This document shows, one piece after another, positions 1-8,413 of a stretch of DNA of 40,417 nt (positions within the stretch are counted from its first letter, which is position 1; every line of letters begins with the position of its first letter). This DNA is from Chryseobacterium gleum (lineage in GTDB: Bacteria > Bacteroidota > Bacteroidia > Flavobacteriales_D > UBA2798): NCBI GenBank assembly GCA_945865695.1, contig CAMBFX010000009.1:1-40417 (forward strand). Reading direction: 5' to 3'. The notes under the pieces are model-generated. The model was not told the origin of the DNA and ran no database searches. It saw nothing but the letters and a program-made list of their open reading frames with translations. The position numbers and the translations under genes were made by a program.

Positions 1-758
1 CGATTAAATCCATCTGTATTAGAATCATTATTAATCATTCTAACCGTAAAGGTATTGGCAACTGCAGCTGTAGGAATTACTTCTATTGGACGATATCTGG
101 TTGTGCCAACACTTGATCCTGTTGGAAATAAATAAACCGCAGAAACAATAGTGGACCTAGATAAAAATCCTGGGGCAACACTACTTACAAATCCTTCCGA
201 TCCGGGAGTCGTATTATTAGTTACAGCAGCTGTTGAAGTATTTAACACGAAAAACGAATTTCCATCCGTGGATAGCTCTCGATTGTTAATGGTTAATATT
301 CCATTGGTGCCAGTATTTGCGTTTACATTCACTAAAGTTTTCTTACGATTATTCCCAACACCAGATCCGGTTAAGGTCAAATTATTGAAAGTAGTTACTG
401 TTCCGTTTGTGCTGGTGATCAATTGTTCTGTATTCCCGAATAATTCTACGGTGCTATTTCCTCCATTAAATGTGGCATCATTAATCCAATCTTGTTCTAC
501 ACGCAAAGTTCCATCACCACTCGCAGTTGATGTAGAATTAATTTCAAAATTTCCTGGAGTTGGGAAGGTCGAGTTTTTTGTAATCGTAATGGAACCATTA
601 TTTAAAAATGAACTACTGTTGGAAATTTCCATACCGCCATTTGAAATCATTGATGCACCTGTATTCACTTGAATAGTGGCTCCGTTCGAAAAGAAAATTT
701 GCGAATAGGAATTTAATCCTGCAAATAATGTGAATAAAACGAGTAAATTTCTTTTCAT
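1..758 (-). CDS. Secreted protein, N-terminal part (runs off the window)
   Basis: This is the first 252 codons of a minus-strand gene whose 3' part lies outside the window. The start ATG at 758 gives MKRNLLVLFTLFAGLNSYSQ, a clear signal peptide ending in the SxSQ-type cleavage context common in Bacteroidota. The mature part is rich in Asn, Thr, Ser and Gly, with short repeated beta-strand-like stretches (GGMEISNSSSFLNNGSITI, GGNSTVELFGNTEQL). That is typical of large surface or exported beta-solenoid proteins of this phylum, often with a T9SS signal at the far C-terminus, which cannot be seen here. There is no recognisable catalytic motif. The export call is secure and the function unknown. 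Confidence 0.8.
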   Translation of the reverse strand, partial: MKRNLLVLFTLFAGLNSYSQIFFSNGATIQVNTGASMISNGGMEISNSSSFLNNGSITITKNSTFPTPGNFEINSTSTASGDGTLRVEQDWINDATFNGGNSTVELFGNTEQLITSTNGTVTTFNNLTLTGSGVGNNRKKTLVNVNANTGTNGILTINNRELSTDGNSFFVLNTSTAAVTNNTTPGSEGFVSSVAPGFLSRSTIVSAVYLFPTGSSVGTTRYRPIEVIPTAAVANTFTVRMINNDSNTDGFN

Positions 759-1040
759 CTTCTTTAACTTAACATCTTAAAGATACAATTATATCGTATA
801 AGGTTGCATGGGTTCAATAATTTAACAAAAAATAATTGATTTGCTATCTGTTTTATCAAGTATATCGAGGAATGCTTTGGCATATTATTTAGTCTTAAAT
901 ATTTGATTAACTAACAATTGCTTTTTTGAAATTGACTAATTCGTTTAATTTATTGATTCCAAAAACGACAAATATTTTAATATCAAATACTGGTTAAAGT
1001 AAAAAAATCAAGGTGTTTTTAAACGGGTAAAAAAAGAATC

Positions 1041-1074
1041 AAAAAAAATACCTCAAATTTTATTTCGAGGTATT
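1041..1074 (-). terminator. Rho-independent terminator of the aconitase gene
   Basis: On the minus strand an 8-bp stem (AATACCTC / GAGGTATT) with an 11-nt loop is followed by eight T. It lies 23 bp past the aconitase stop codon. The rest of the 338-bp gap 759-1096 is AT-rich; I see no gene in it, and its left end must hold the promoter of the secreted protein starting at 758. Confidence 0.8.
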
Positions 1075-1096
1075 GAATAATTAAGAAGTTAAAAAA

Positions 1097-3364
1097 TTAA
1101 GCTTTAATACTTGCTCGAATAATATTTAATGCTCCTCCAGCCTTAAACCATTCTATTTGCTGAGCATTATAACTGTGATTTACTTTAATAGAATCTTTAC
1201 TTCCATTGGAGTGATTAAAAATCATGATTAACTGTTGACCAGGTGCAAAATAATTCAAACCAGCGATTTCGATTATATCATCTTCTTGAATTTTAGTGTA
1301 ATCTTCTTTGTTGTCAAAAGTTAAAGCTAACATCCCTTGTTTTTTCAAATTGGTTTCATGGATTCGAGCGAATGATTTTACCAATACCGCACGAACACCT
1401 AAATGACGAGGTTCCATAGCCGCATGCTCACGAGAAGAACCTTCACCGTAATTCTCGTCACCAACAACAATAGTTCCTATATTTTCAGCTTTATAAGCAC
1501 GTTGAACTTTTGGAACACCATCATAAGCACCCGTTAATTGATTTTTTACATTATCTGTTTTTTCATTGAAAGCATTAACAGCACCGATTAACATGTTATT
1601 GGAAATATTATCTAAATGTCCACGATATTTCAACCACGGTCCTGCCATTGAAATATGATCGGTTGTACATTTTCCTTTTGCCTTAATTAATAATTTTAGA
1701 TTTTTTAAATCGACCCCTTCCCAAGCTGCGAAAGGATCTAGTAATTGCAATCTATCGGAAGTAGGAGATACTTTTACAGAAACAGAAGAACCATCTTCAG
1801 CGGGTGCTAAAAATCCGGCATCTTCAACTGCAAATCCTTTTTTAGGTAACTCATCACCTGTTGGTGCATCCAATTTTACTTGCTCACCTTTTTCATTGGT
1901 TAAAGTATCTGTTAACGGATTAAAAGAAAGATCACCTGCGATTGCCAAAGCTGTTACTAATTCTGGAGAGCCTACGAATGCAAATGTATTTGGATTTCCA
2001 TCAGCACGTTTAGCGAAATTTCTATTGAATGAATGAACAATGGTATTTTTTTCTGCTTTCTCAGCACCTGTTCTATCCCACATACCGATACATGGTCCAC
2101 ATGCATTAGCAAAAACATTCGCACCAATATTATTAAAAATAGAAATGAAACCATCTCTTTCAATTGTATAACGAACTTGCTCAGATCCTGGGGTAATAGT
2201 GAACTGTGCTTTTGATTTTAAATTTTTATCTACCGCTTGTTTTGCCAATGAAGCAGAACGAGCAATATCTTCATAAGATGAATTGGTACATGAACCAATT
2301 AAACCTACTTCGATTTTTGTTGGCCAACCGTTTTTAGCTGCTTCTTCTTTCATTTTAGAAATAGGTGTTGCTAAATCTGGAGTGAAAGGACCATTTAAAT
2401 GGGGTTCTAATTCAGAAAGATTAATTTCATAAACTTCATCAAAATATTTTGCTGGATCTGCATAAACTTCTGAATCTCCAGTTAAATGTTCTCTAATTTT
2501 ATCCGCTAATTCAGCTACATCAGCACGACCGGTTGATTGTAAATAACGAGCCATTGAATCATCATAGCCGAAAGTAGAAGTGGTTGCTCCAATTTCTGCG
2601 CCCATATTACAAATGGTTCCTTTTCCTGTACAAGAAAGTGAAATTGCACCATCACCGAAATATTCTACTACTTTATCTGTTCCGCCTTTAACGGTTAACA
2701 TTCCTGCAACTTTCAATATAACATCCTTTGCAGAAGTCCAACCGTTTAATTGCCCTGTTAATTTGATACCAATTAATTTCGGCATTTTTAATTCCCAAGC
2801 TAAACCAGCCATTACATCACAAGCATCTGCACCACCAACTCCAATAGCAATCATTCCAAGTCCACCAGCATTTACAGTATGTGAATCCGTACCAATCATC
2901 ATTCCCCCTGGGAAAGCATAATTTTCTAAAACTACTTGATGAATAATACCAGCACCTGGTTTCCAAAAACCAATTCCATATTTATTGGAAACAGAAGATA
3001 AAAAGTCATAAACTTCTTGATTGGTTTTAATCGCACGATCTAAATCTTTTACTGAACTATCTTTTGCTGTAATCAAGTGATCACAATGAACAGTTGAAGG
3101 AACAGCTACTTTAGGACGTCCAGCTTGCATAAATTGCAATAAGGCCATTTGAGCTGTTGCGTCTTGCATCGCAACACGATCTGGATTAAAATCTACATAT
3201 GAAGTTCCTCTGGAATAGCCAGCAGAAGGAAGATTTTCTGCTAAATGTGAATAGAGGATTTTTTCAGTTAAAGTCATTGGTTTGCCGAGCATTTTACGAG
3301 CTGCAGCGATTTTGCCCGGCATTTCGGCATACGTTTTACGGATCATTTCGATATCAAAAGCCAT
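1097..3364 (-). CDS. acn: Aconitate hydratase, mitochondrial type
   Basis: This enzyme interconverts citrate and isocitrate in the TCA cycle, using a [4Fe-4S] cluster in the cytoplasm. At 755 residues it has the length of the mitochondrial aconitase family rather than AcnA (~890) or AcnB (~860). Visible signatures are [14 protein letters not shown] near residue 66, the substrate-binding [20 protein letters not shown] around 159, and the three cluster cysteines Cys359 (GSCTNSS), Cys422 and Cys425 (NACGPCIG). Also present are FNRNFAKR, with an arginine of the active site, and [17 protein letters not shown] in the swivelling C-terminal domain. The ATG at 3364 gives the usual short N-terminus. 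A possible -7 box (TAATTTCG on the minus strand, 3395-3402) lies 30 bp upstream. The gene is monocistronic, with its own terminator. Confidence 0.96.
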   Translation of the reverse strand: MAFDIEMIRKTYAEMPGKIAAARKMLGKPMTLTEKILYSHLAENLPSAGYSRGTSYVDFNPDRVAMQDATAQMALLQFMQAGRPKVAVPSTVHCDHLITAKDSSVKDLDRAIKTNQEVYDFLSSVSNKYGIGFWKPGAGIIHQVVLENYAFPGGMMIGTDSHTVNAGGLGMIAIGVGGADACDVMAGLAWELKMPKLIGIKLTGQLNGWTSAKDVILKVAGMLTVKGGTDKVVEYFGDGAISLSCTGKGTICNMGAEIGATTSTFGYDDSMARYLQSTGRADVAELADKIREHLTGDSEVYADPAKYFDEVYEINLSELEPHLNGPFTPDLATPISKMKEEAAKNGWPTKIEVGLIGSCTNSSYEDIARSASLAKQAVDKNLKSKAQFTITPGSEQVRYTIERDGFISIFNNIGANVFANACGPCIGMWDRTGAEKAEKNTIVHSFNRNFAKRADGNPNTFAFVGSPELVTALAIAGDLSFNPLTDTLTNEKGEQVKLDAPTGDELPKKGFAVEDAGFLAPAEDGSSVSVKVSPTSDRLQLLDPFAAWEGVDLKNLKLLIKAKGKCTTDHISMAGPWLKYRGHLDNISNNMLIGAVNAFNEKTDNVKNQLTGAYDGVPKVQRAYKAENIGTIVVGDENYGEGSSREHAAMEPRHLGVRAVLVKSFARIHETNLKKQGMLALTFDNKEDYTKIQEDDIIEIAGLNYFAPGQQLIMIFNHSNGSKDSIKVNHSYNAQQIEWFKAGGALNIIRASIKA

Positions 3365-3452
3365 AGGAATTGAATTTTTAGTTTTATTGCAAGGCGAAAT
3401 TACAATTTAGAAATGTGATTAGAAAGGAAAAAAGGCAAAAAAATTTTAAATA

Positions 3453-5402
3453 TCAATCGCCCAAACTCTTTACTCCTTTTGTGATGATTAAAATATCATT
3501 AAAAGGCTTATAATCCTTGGCGTAAATAATATCAATTTTCCGAAGTGTTTTTTCGTTTTGTTGATGTTTTGGAAGAGAGGAGGAGGTTTTAATGACCCCT
3601 TTTTTGATTTTTGGTAATTTATAGCTACCAGAGCTGTTGGTGAATGAATATCCTACCCAAGATAATCTGCCGAATATAACTTTGAAAATATTTGGAAAAA
3701 ATCCTGCTTTGCGTTTTATAATTAAAATTAAAATGGGCGAAAAAAGTAGAATAATAATAGAAAAGAAAAAATCAGTTAATCGTTTATTTCTTACGTTTTT
3801 TGTTCGGGTAATTGAATTAATATCCAAAACATATAAATCACCCTGTGTATCGATGGAGTTACTTCCGATGAGATATAAACTTTCAGGCTGAGCAATTTTA
3901 AAATCAACTTTACGGCTTTCGGTTTTCGACATCAAATCAATAATTTGTTGAGCCGAATTATCTCGCGCACAAAATATAATTTCATCAATTTTATGAATAT
4001 CGATGATGTCATTTAATAAAGTAATATCGCCCAATTGATCTGCTTTTTTTTCTCCTGCAATAGGACTAACATTGGCAATAAAATCGGTAGAGTTATTGGT
4101 TTGTTTTAATAGTTCGCCTACTCGTTTTGTTTCATCAGAATGACCGATAATGGCAAATCTTTTATTGTAATTCGTGGTCAAACTATAACCGGAAATTTTT
4201 GTGAAATGAAAAATACCTCTCCATAATAAATAAGAAATGAAAACCCAAACACTTCCCATTAATAGAATTACCCGGGAAAACTGAACTTCTTTTGGTAAAA
4301 GTCCGTAAATCATCAAAAGCAATGCTGTTCCAATGAAAATACCTTTTAAAACCGCTAGTAATTTAATAGGTTTATCATATCCACCATTCAACCAAACAGA
4401 AATTAACCATAGTCCAGCATAAGATGGTAAAGCGATGTTTAATAAATCTTTTTCGAATATTTTTTCACTAAAATCACTGTATAAATTAGTAATTAGAAAT
4501 AAACCCAAAAGAATAGAGACATAATCAATAAATGGAACGATAGATTTTTTGAGAAAACGACTAAAAATTGCAGCGCCTGCTCTTAAGTAAATAGCAAAAT
4601 TGATAAGAAATGAGAAAGTCTTAGCATTTTTTTCGGAGAAATGTTTTTTCGCAAAAATGATCATCGCATTATAAAATACGAAGACATAATTAACAGAACT
4701 TTTTTTAGTGCTTTCCCCCTTGTAATGGATAATTCTTGTTTCTGGGAAATAATAGTTTTTATATCCTCCTAAAATAATTCGGTAAGACATGTCGATATCT
4801 TCTCCATACATAAAAAAATCTTCATCCAAATAACCAATTTTATCTAAAACTGATTTGCGCATCATCATAAATGCCCCTGATAGAATTTCAATTTCATGTG
4901 TTTTATCTTTGTCTAAATATCCCAAATGATATTTCGAGAATTTTTTAGAACGCGGAAATAATCGGGATAAGCCAAATATTTTATAAAACGCAACCGATGG
5001 AGTAGGTAATCCTCTTTTTGATTCGGGTAAGAAATGTCCTTTCCCATCAATCATTTTCACTCCCAAACCTCCTGAATTTGGATGCGAATCCATAAAATTT
5101 ACTGTTTTGAAAAAGGTATCTTCTTCCACTACAGTATCTGGATTCAACAATAAAACAAATTCGCCTTTCGCCATGGCAATGGCTTGATTATTGGCTTTTG
5201 AAAATCCTGTGTTAATTTTATTTTCAATGAGAATTACCTTAGGAAACTTGGCTTTAACCATTGCACAAGAGCCATCGATGGAATTATTATCCACTACAAA
5301 AACATCGCCCTCTACTTTCTCCAATGCCTTATAAACCGAGTTTAGACATTGCTCGAGGAAGTATTCTACATTGTAGTTAACGATGATAACTGAAAGCTTC
5401 AT
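3453..5402 (-). CDS. Family 2 glycosyltransferase fused to a membrane region and a reduced sugar-phosphate transferase-like tail
   Basis: Residues 1-230 are a GT2 (GT-A fold) domain: KLSVIIVNYN at the start, VVDNNSIDGS near 36, the metal-binding LLLNPDT near 84 and GEDIDMSYRI near 200. It resembles rhamnosyl/dTDP-sugar transferases of cell-surface glycan pathways. Hydrophobic helices follow at about 265-400. Residues 413-515 look like the Rossmann-type domain that precedes the catalytic part of WcaJ/WbaP-like phosphoglycosyl transferases (RFAIIGHSDETKRVGELL). At 538-586 there is KRLTDFFFSIIILLFSPI and then WVGYSF, matching the membrane entry helix and the late SLVGPRP motif of that family. 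The catalytic stretch between them (the FRQxRxG and DE-P motifs) is missing. I infer an enzyme of surface polysaccharide or glycolipid synthesis in which only the GT2 part is catalytic. The gene stands alone, not in a glycan cluster. Confidence 0.85.
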   Translation of the reverse strand: MKLSVIIVNYNVEYFLEQCLNSVYKALEKVEGDVFVVDNNSIDGSCAMVKAKFPKVILIENKINTGFSKANNQAIAMAKGEFVLLLNPDTVVEEDTFFKTVNFMDSHPNSGGLGVKMIDGKGHFLPESKRGLPTPSVAFYKIFGLSRLFPRSKKFSKYHLGYLDKDKTHEIEILSGAFMMMRKSVLDKIGYLDEDFFMYGEDIDMSYRIILGGYKNYYFPETRIIHYKGESTKKSSVNYVFVFYNAMIIFAKKHFSEKNAKTFSFLINFAIYLRAGAAIFSRFLKKSIVPFIDYVSILLGLFLITNLYSDFSEKIFEKDLLNIALPSYAGLWLISVWLNGGYDKPIKLLAVLKGIFIGTALLLMIYGLLPKEVQFSRVILLMGSVWVFISYLLWRGIFHFTKISGYSLTTNYNKRFAIIGHSDETKRVGELLKQTNNSTDFIANVSPIAGEKKADQLGDITLLNDIIDIHKIDEIIFCARDNSAQQIIDLMSKTESRKVDFKIAQPESLYLIGSNSIDTQGDLYVLDINSITRTKNVRNKRLTDFFFSIIILLFSPILILIIKRKAGFFPNIFKVIFGRLSWVGYSFTNSSGSYKLPKIKKGVIKTSSSLPKHQQNEKTLRKIDIIYAKDYKPFNDILIITKGVKSLGD

Positions 5403-5475
5403 GAATGGACGAAGTTAGGAATAAATAACGATAGAGGGAAAGTCTCAGTATGAATGAGAATTAAAAAACATTAAC

Positions 5476-6096
5476 TCAATGACGTGTCAAGGAGTTTTCA
5501 TAAGGAATACGGTGTAAAATAGATCTTCCGAGCGATTGTTCGTCAGCATACTCAAGTTCACCGCCTACAGAAATTCCGCGAACAATATTGCTCACTTGAA
5601 TATTTAAATCTTTTAATTTTCGAAAAAGGTAAAAATTGGTAGTATCACCTTCCATGCTCGACGGTAAAGCCAAAATCACTTCTTTTACTTCGTTATTTTG
5701 AACACGGTCTAATAAGGAAAGGATGTTAAGGTCGCTTGGGCCAATTCCATCCATTGGAGAAATTATTCCACCTAGCACATGATATAATCCAAAGTATTGT
5801 TGAGTGTTTTCTATGGCCATCACGTCTCGAATATCTTCCACTACGCATATCAATCCTGAGTCACGTCTTTTATTGGAACAAATCGTGCAGATTTCAGAAT
5901 CTGAGATATTGAAGCAATTTTTACAATGTAAAATTTCTTTTTTAAGCTTAGATAGGGAACGAGTGAAATTTTCTACTTCTTGTGGACTTCTTTTCAAAAG
6001 TTGAAGTACATATCGCGCAGCAGTTCTTCTGCCAACACCCGGAAGGGAGGCAAATTGATCTACGGCATCTTGTAAAAGTTTGGATGAAAAATTCAC
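5476..6096 (-). CDS. recR: Recombination mediator protein RecR
   Basis: RecR acts with RecO (and RecF) to load RecA onto gapped DNA covered by SSB. The protein shows the helix-hairpin-helix region (LPGVGRRTAARYVLQLL), a four-cysteine zinc finger (CKNCFNISDSEICTIC), a Toprim domain beginning ICVVEDIRDVMAIE, and the conserved C-terminal part with RGISVGGELEYADEQSLGRSI. An open frame extends to a GTG at 6135, but I choose the GTG at 6096. It gives an N-terminus (NFSSKLLQDAVDQFASLPGVG) that matches the start of other Bacteroidota RecR proteins and a family-typical length of 206 residues. The extra 13 residues of the longer version are not conserved as far as I recall. The gene is preceded by a long, nearly gene-free region. 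Confidence 0.93.
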   Translation of the reverse strand: MNFSSKLLQDAVDQFASLPGVGRRTAARYVLQLLKRSPQEVENFTRSLSKLKKEILHCKNCFNISDSEICTICSNKRRDSGLICVVEDIRDVMAIENTQQYFGLYHVLGGIISPMDGIGPSDLNILSLLDRVQNNEVKEVILALPSSMEGDTTNFYLFRKLKDLNIQVSNIVRGISVGGELEYADEQSLGRSILHRIPYENSLTRH

Positions 6097-6473
6097 TTCA
6101 CAAAAATAAGGTAACGTGAAGCTCAATTTAGGCACAAGGTTATAATTTATTAACAGAACGGAAACGGGTTAAGTTATAAAGTAGATATGGATTGCTTGTG
6201 ATTTTTAAAGGATTAGCCATATTTCCCCTATTTAAGCATTTAATATAAATAGGAATTTGTAATTATTTTGAGATTTGATGTCATTAAAATTATACCAATA
6301 AAAAAAATGAAAGAGGTGTTGATGTAATTATTTTGGGATAAATAAATAGGTTAATAACGATTTCCTATAGGGTTAATAGGAAAAGAGATTCACATGATTT
6401 CTAAATATAACATTCTTAAACTTAAAATCAGAAAATGAATTTTATTCTATTTATTAGATTATGAATTATTTTT

Positions 6474-6629
6474 TTAATCATAAAACTCATTCATAACTTC
6501 ATTTAGAAACTCATCATGTTTGTCGGTTTGTATCTGAAATTTCAATTAGGGTTTTTGATTCTCCGATGTAATTAAAGACTAAAATCTTTGCGCTTTTTTT
6601 AGTATTTTTTCATCATAGCCAGGTTTCAT
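6474..6629 (-). pseudogene. Probable short gene remnant with two in-frame stop codons
   Basis: On the minus strand one frame reads MKPGYDEKILKKAQRF, stop, SLITSENQKP, stop, LKFQIQTDKHDEFLNEVMNEFYD, stop. The peptide composition is like a real soluble helical protein, and the frame is kept across both stops (52 codons), which suggests a decayed coding sequence; the frame also stays open a little upstream (RIKYVEL). I do not recognise the family. The rest of the 711-bp stretch 6097-6807 is very AT-rich and I see nothing else in it. A chance reading in AT-rich DNA cannot be excluded. Confidence 0.38.
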
Positions 6630-6807
6630 CAATTCTACATACTTTATTCTAAATGAAAAAAGAATGGAAAGGTAAATTCTGAAAACGGTTAAAAATTCAG
6701 GTTTTATACCTATTTTTTTAAGTGATAATACTTTGAAAAAAATCAAGAATAAAAAAATGCTATTTATTTTTAAACATTGTTTTCAAAACTGAAACTAATG
6801 AATATAG

Positions 6808-7326
6808 TCAATTCAATTCCGAACGCTCAACTTCATATATAATGTAGTTCGGATCTGATAATTTATTTTGTTCATTAAAATCAAGTTGAAGTTCTTTTTC
6901 AAGCTTGATTTTTGTTGGGCGCAAGGTCAAAAAATAAAGCAAAATTCCAATAGAACCATAAACGAAGACTAAATTTTGCGATAGAAAAGAAGCTAAAAAG
7001 CAGGTAAGCGCGGCTATTTCTGCGAACGCAAATTGAATGATTTGAATGATAAGATAGCTTTTGAATTTTGAGGCTAATTCTTTTTCACGAGTGATTTTTT
7101 TTAATTTTACTTGGTAAAAATATTTTCCCATACTAATAATTAAAATAATGGCACTTGGAACGGCTATTAAAAATATATTCTGAGTATATAAATCAATTAT
7201 TGAAGATTCTTCATTGACTAGAACGAATATAATAGCAATAAAAATCAATTGAGCCATCATCATTCCAAGATGAAGAATGAGAAGAGTTTTTAAATAATGG
7301 CGATAGGTAATTTGAAATTTAACCAT
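6808..7326 (-). CDS. Small integral membrane protein of unknown function
   Basis: The 172-residue product has four hydrophobic helices arranged as two pairs, at about 13-37, 49-66, 92-112 and 116-134. Charged loops (KLKKITREKELASKFK) separate the pairs, and a hydrophilic acidic C-terminal tail ends in VERSELN. There is no signal peptide, no lipobox and no catalytic motif that I recognise. It lies 25 bp downstream of the PorP/SprF gene on the same strand and could be cotranscribed with it, though nothing in the sequence links it to secretion. The ATG at 7326 gives a short cytoplasmic N-terminus before the first helix and is the natural start. Confidence 0.75.
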   Translation of the reverse strand: MVKFQITYRHYLKTLLILHLGMMMAQLIFIAIIFVLVNEESSIIDLYTQNIFLIAVPSAIILIISMGKYFYQVKLKKITREKELASKFKSYLIIQIIQFAFAEIAALTCFLASFLSQNLVFVYGSIGILLYFLTLRPTKIKLEKELQLDFNEQNKLSDPNYIIYEVERSELN

Positions 7327-7351
7327 TGTTTAATTTATTCAATAAAATTAT

Positions 7352-8365
7352 TTATAAAAATCTACTACTTCTCGATCCTGTTTTACTGAGTGCGGTGGTA
7401 TAAGTAAGCATAAATTCCATCGCGTTTCCAGCTTTCGCAGCTGTTAAATTAGATAAAGTAAAATCATAAGCAGCTCCAACACTTAAAGGCCCCCAATTTA
7501 ATCGGAGAGCAGCATAAAAAGCATCTCCAAATCTCATATAAGTTCCAAAATCTAAAGAGGTTTCATCGAAAAAGACCGTTGATCGTGATGCTTCTTTTAA
7601 AATAATTTTAAAATCTGTTCCCACATTTACTATCCTATTCGGTCCTTGAAATTTGGTTAAGAAATTGGGACATATTTTTAATTTAGTATTGGGAATAGTA
7701 ATTTGTGCACCTCCGTGAACAGTAATTTTTCTAAATAATTTATCCAAAGATCCATTGAAATTTAGATCGGGTGAAGTTAAATGTGAACCAGATGCTCCCC
7801 CAAAAATTAAAAGGTCTTCAGTTATTTTCCCATTATAATATAAGCCTGCATTAATGTCAAAATCCATTGAAGAAATGGGAGCACCTTCACCATTAGGTAA
7901 AGTTTGATCGAATGCTACACCCGTAAATTGATTTCCCCAATACAATCCTCCATAACTTATCGATCTTTGTAAAAATCCAAGTTGTATTCCAGCTGCCAGA
8001 AAATGATTGTCTGCAATTTGTTGCGCATAGGATAAATTGAACATATAATTTCCTGTTGTCAATCTAGAATCACCAGCTTTATCATTATAGAAAGTAGCAC
8101 CTATTCCAATAAAATTATCATGAAGTGTTTCACGCAGAATGGGAGCATCCACAGATGCAGATATGGTTTGAAAGGGATTTCCTAAACCTCCCCATTGATT
8201 TCTGAAATTACTCATTAAACGAATATCACCGTTCATCATTCCACAAGCACCAGGATTGATCATCAATGGTGATGTATAGAATTGTGAAAAATGGATATCC
8301 TGTTGAGCCTTGGAGTTTGTCAATGCAAAAACCGAGAAGCATGCTATTATTAATTTTTTATTCAT
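7352..8365 (-). CDS. PorP/SprF family outer membrane protein (type IX secretion-associated)
   Basis: This is a 337-residue outer membrane beta-barrel of the PorP/SprF family, which supports secretion or surface anchoring of T9SS cargo, often of one specific neighbouring substrate. A signal peptide (MNKKLIIACFSVFALTNSKAQ) is followed by the family's hallmark start QDIHFSQFYTSPLMINPGACG. Conserved later segments are NFRNQW, SASVDAPI, GIGATFYNDKAGDS and the C-terminal strand GAAYDFTLSNLT. It lies 48 bp downstream of a gene for a protein with a type B T9SS C-terminal domain. That is the classic arrangement of a PorP/SprF-like protein with its cargo, and the two are probably cotranscribed from upstream of 10642. 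Confidence 0.93.
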   Translation of the reverse strand: MNKKLIIACFSVFALTNSKAQQDIHFSQFYTSPLMINPGACGMMNGDIRLMSNFRNQWGGLGNPFQTISASVDAPILRETLHDNFIGIGATFYNDKAGDSRLTTGNYMFNLSYAQQIADNHFLAAGIQLGFLQRSISYGGLYWGNQFTGVAFDQTLPNGEGAPISSMDFDINAGLYYNGKITEDLLIFGGASGSHLTSPDLNFNGSLDKLFRKITVHGGAQITIPNTKLKICPNFLTKFQGPNRIVNVGTDFKIILKEASRSTVFFDETSLDFGTYMRFGDAFYAALRLNWGPLSVGAAYDFTLSNLTAAKAGNAMEFMLTYTTALSKTGSRSSRFL

Positions 8366-8413
8366 AATTCAATATTTTATTTCATTGTGTAAATGAAAAT
8401 TTTTAATAATTAA

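Noticed and set aside
151-672. Plus-strand 173-residue frame
   Set aside because: It is antisense to the signal-peptide-bearing secreted protein read from 758 on the minus strand, which fits much better.
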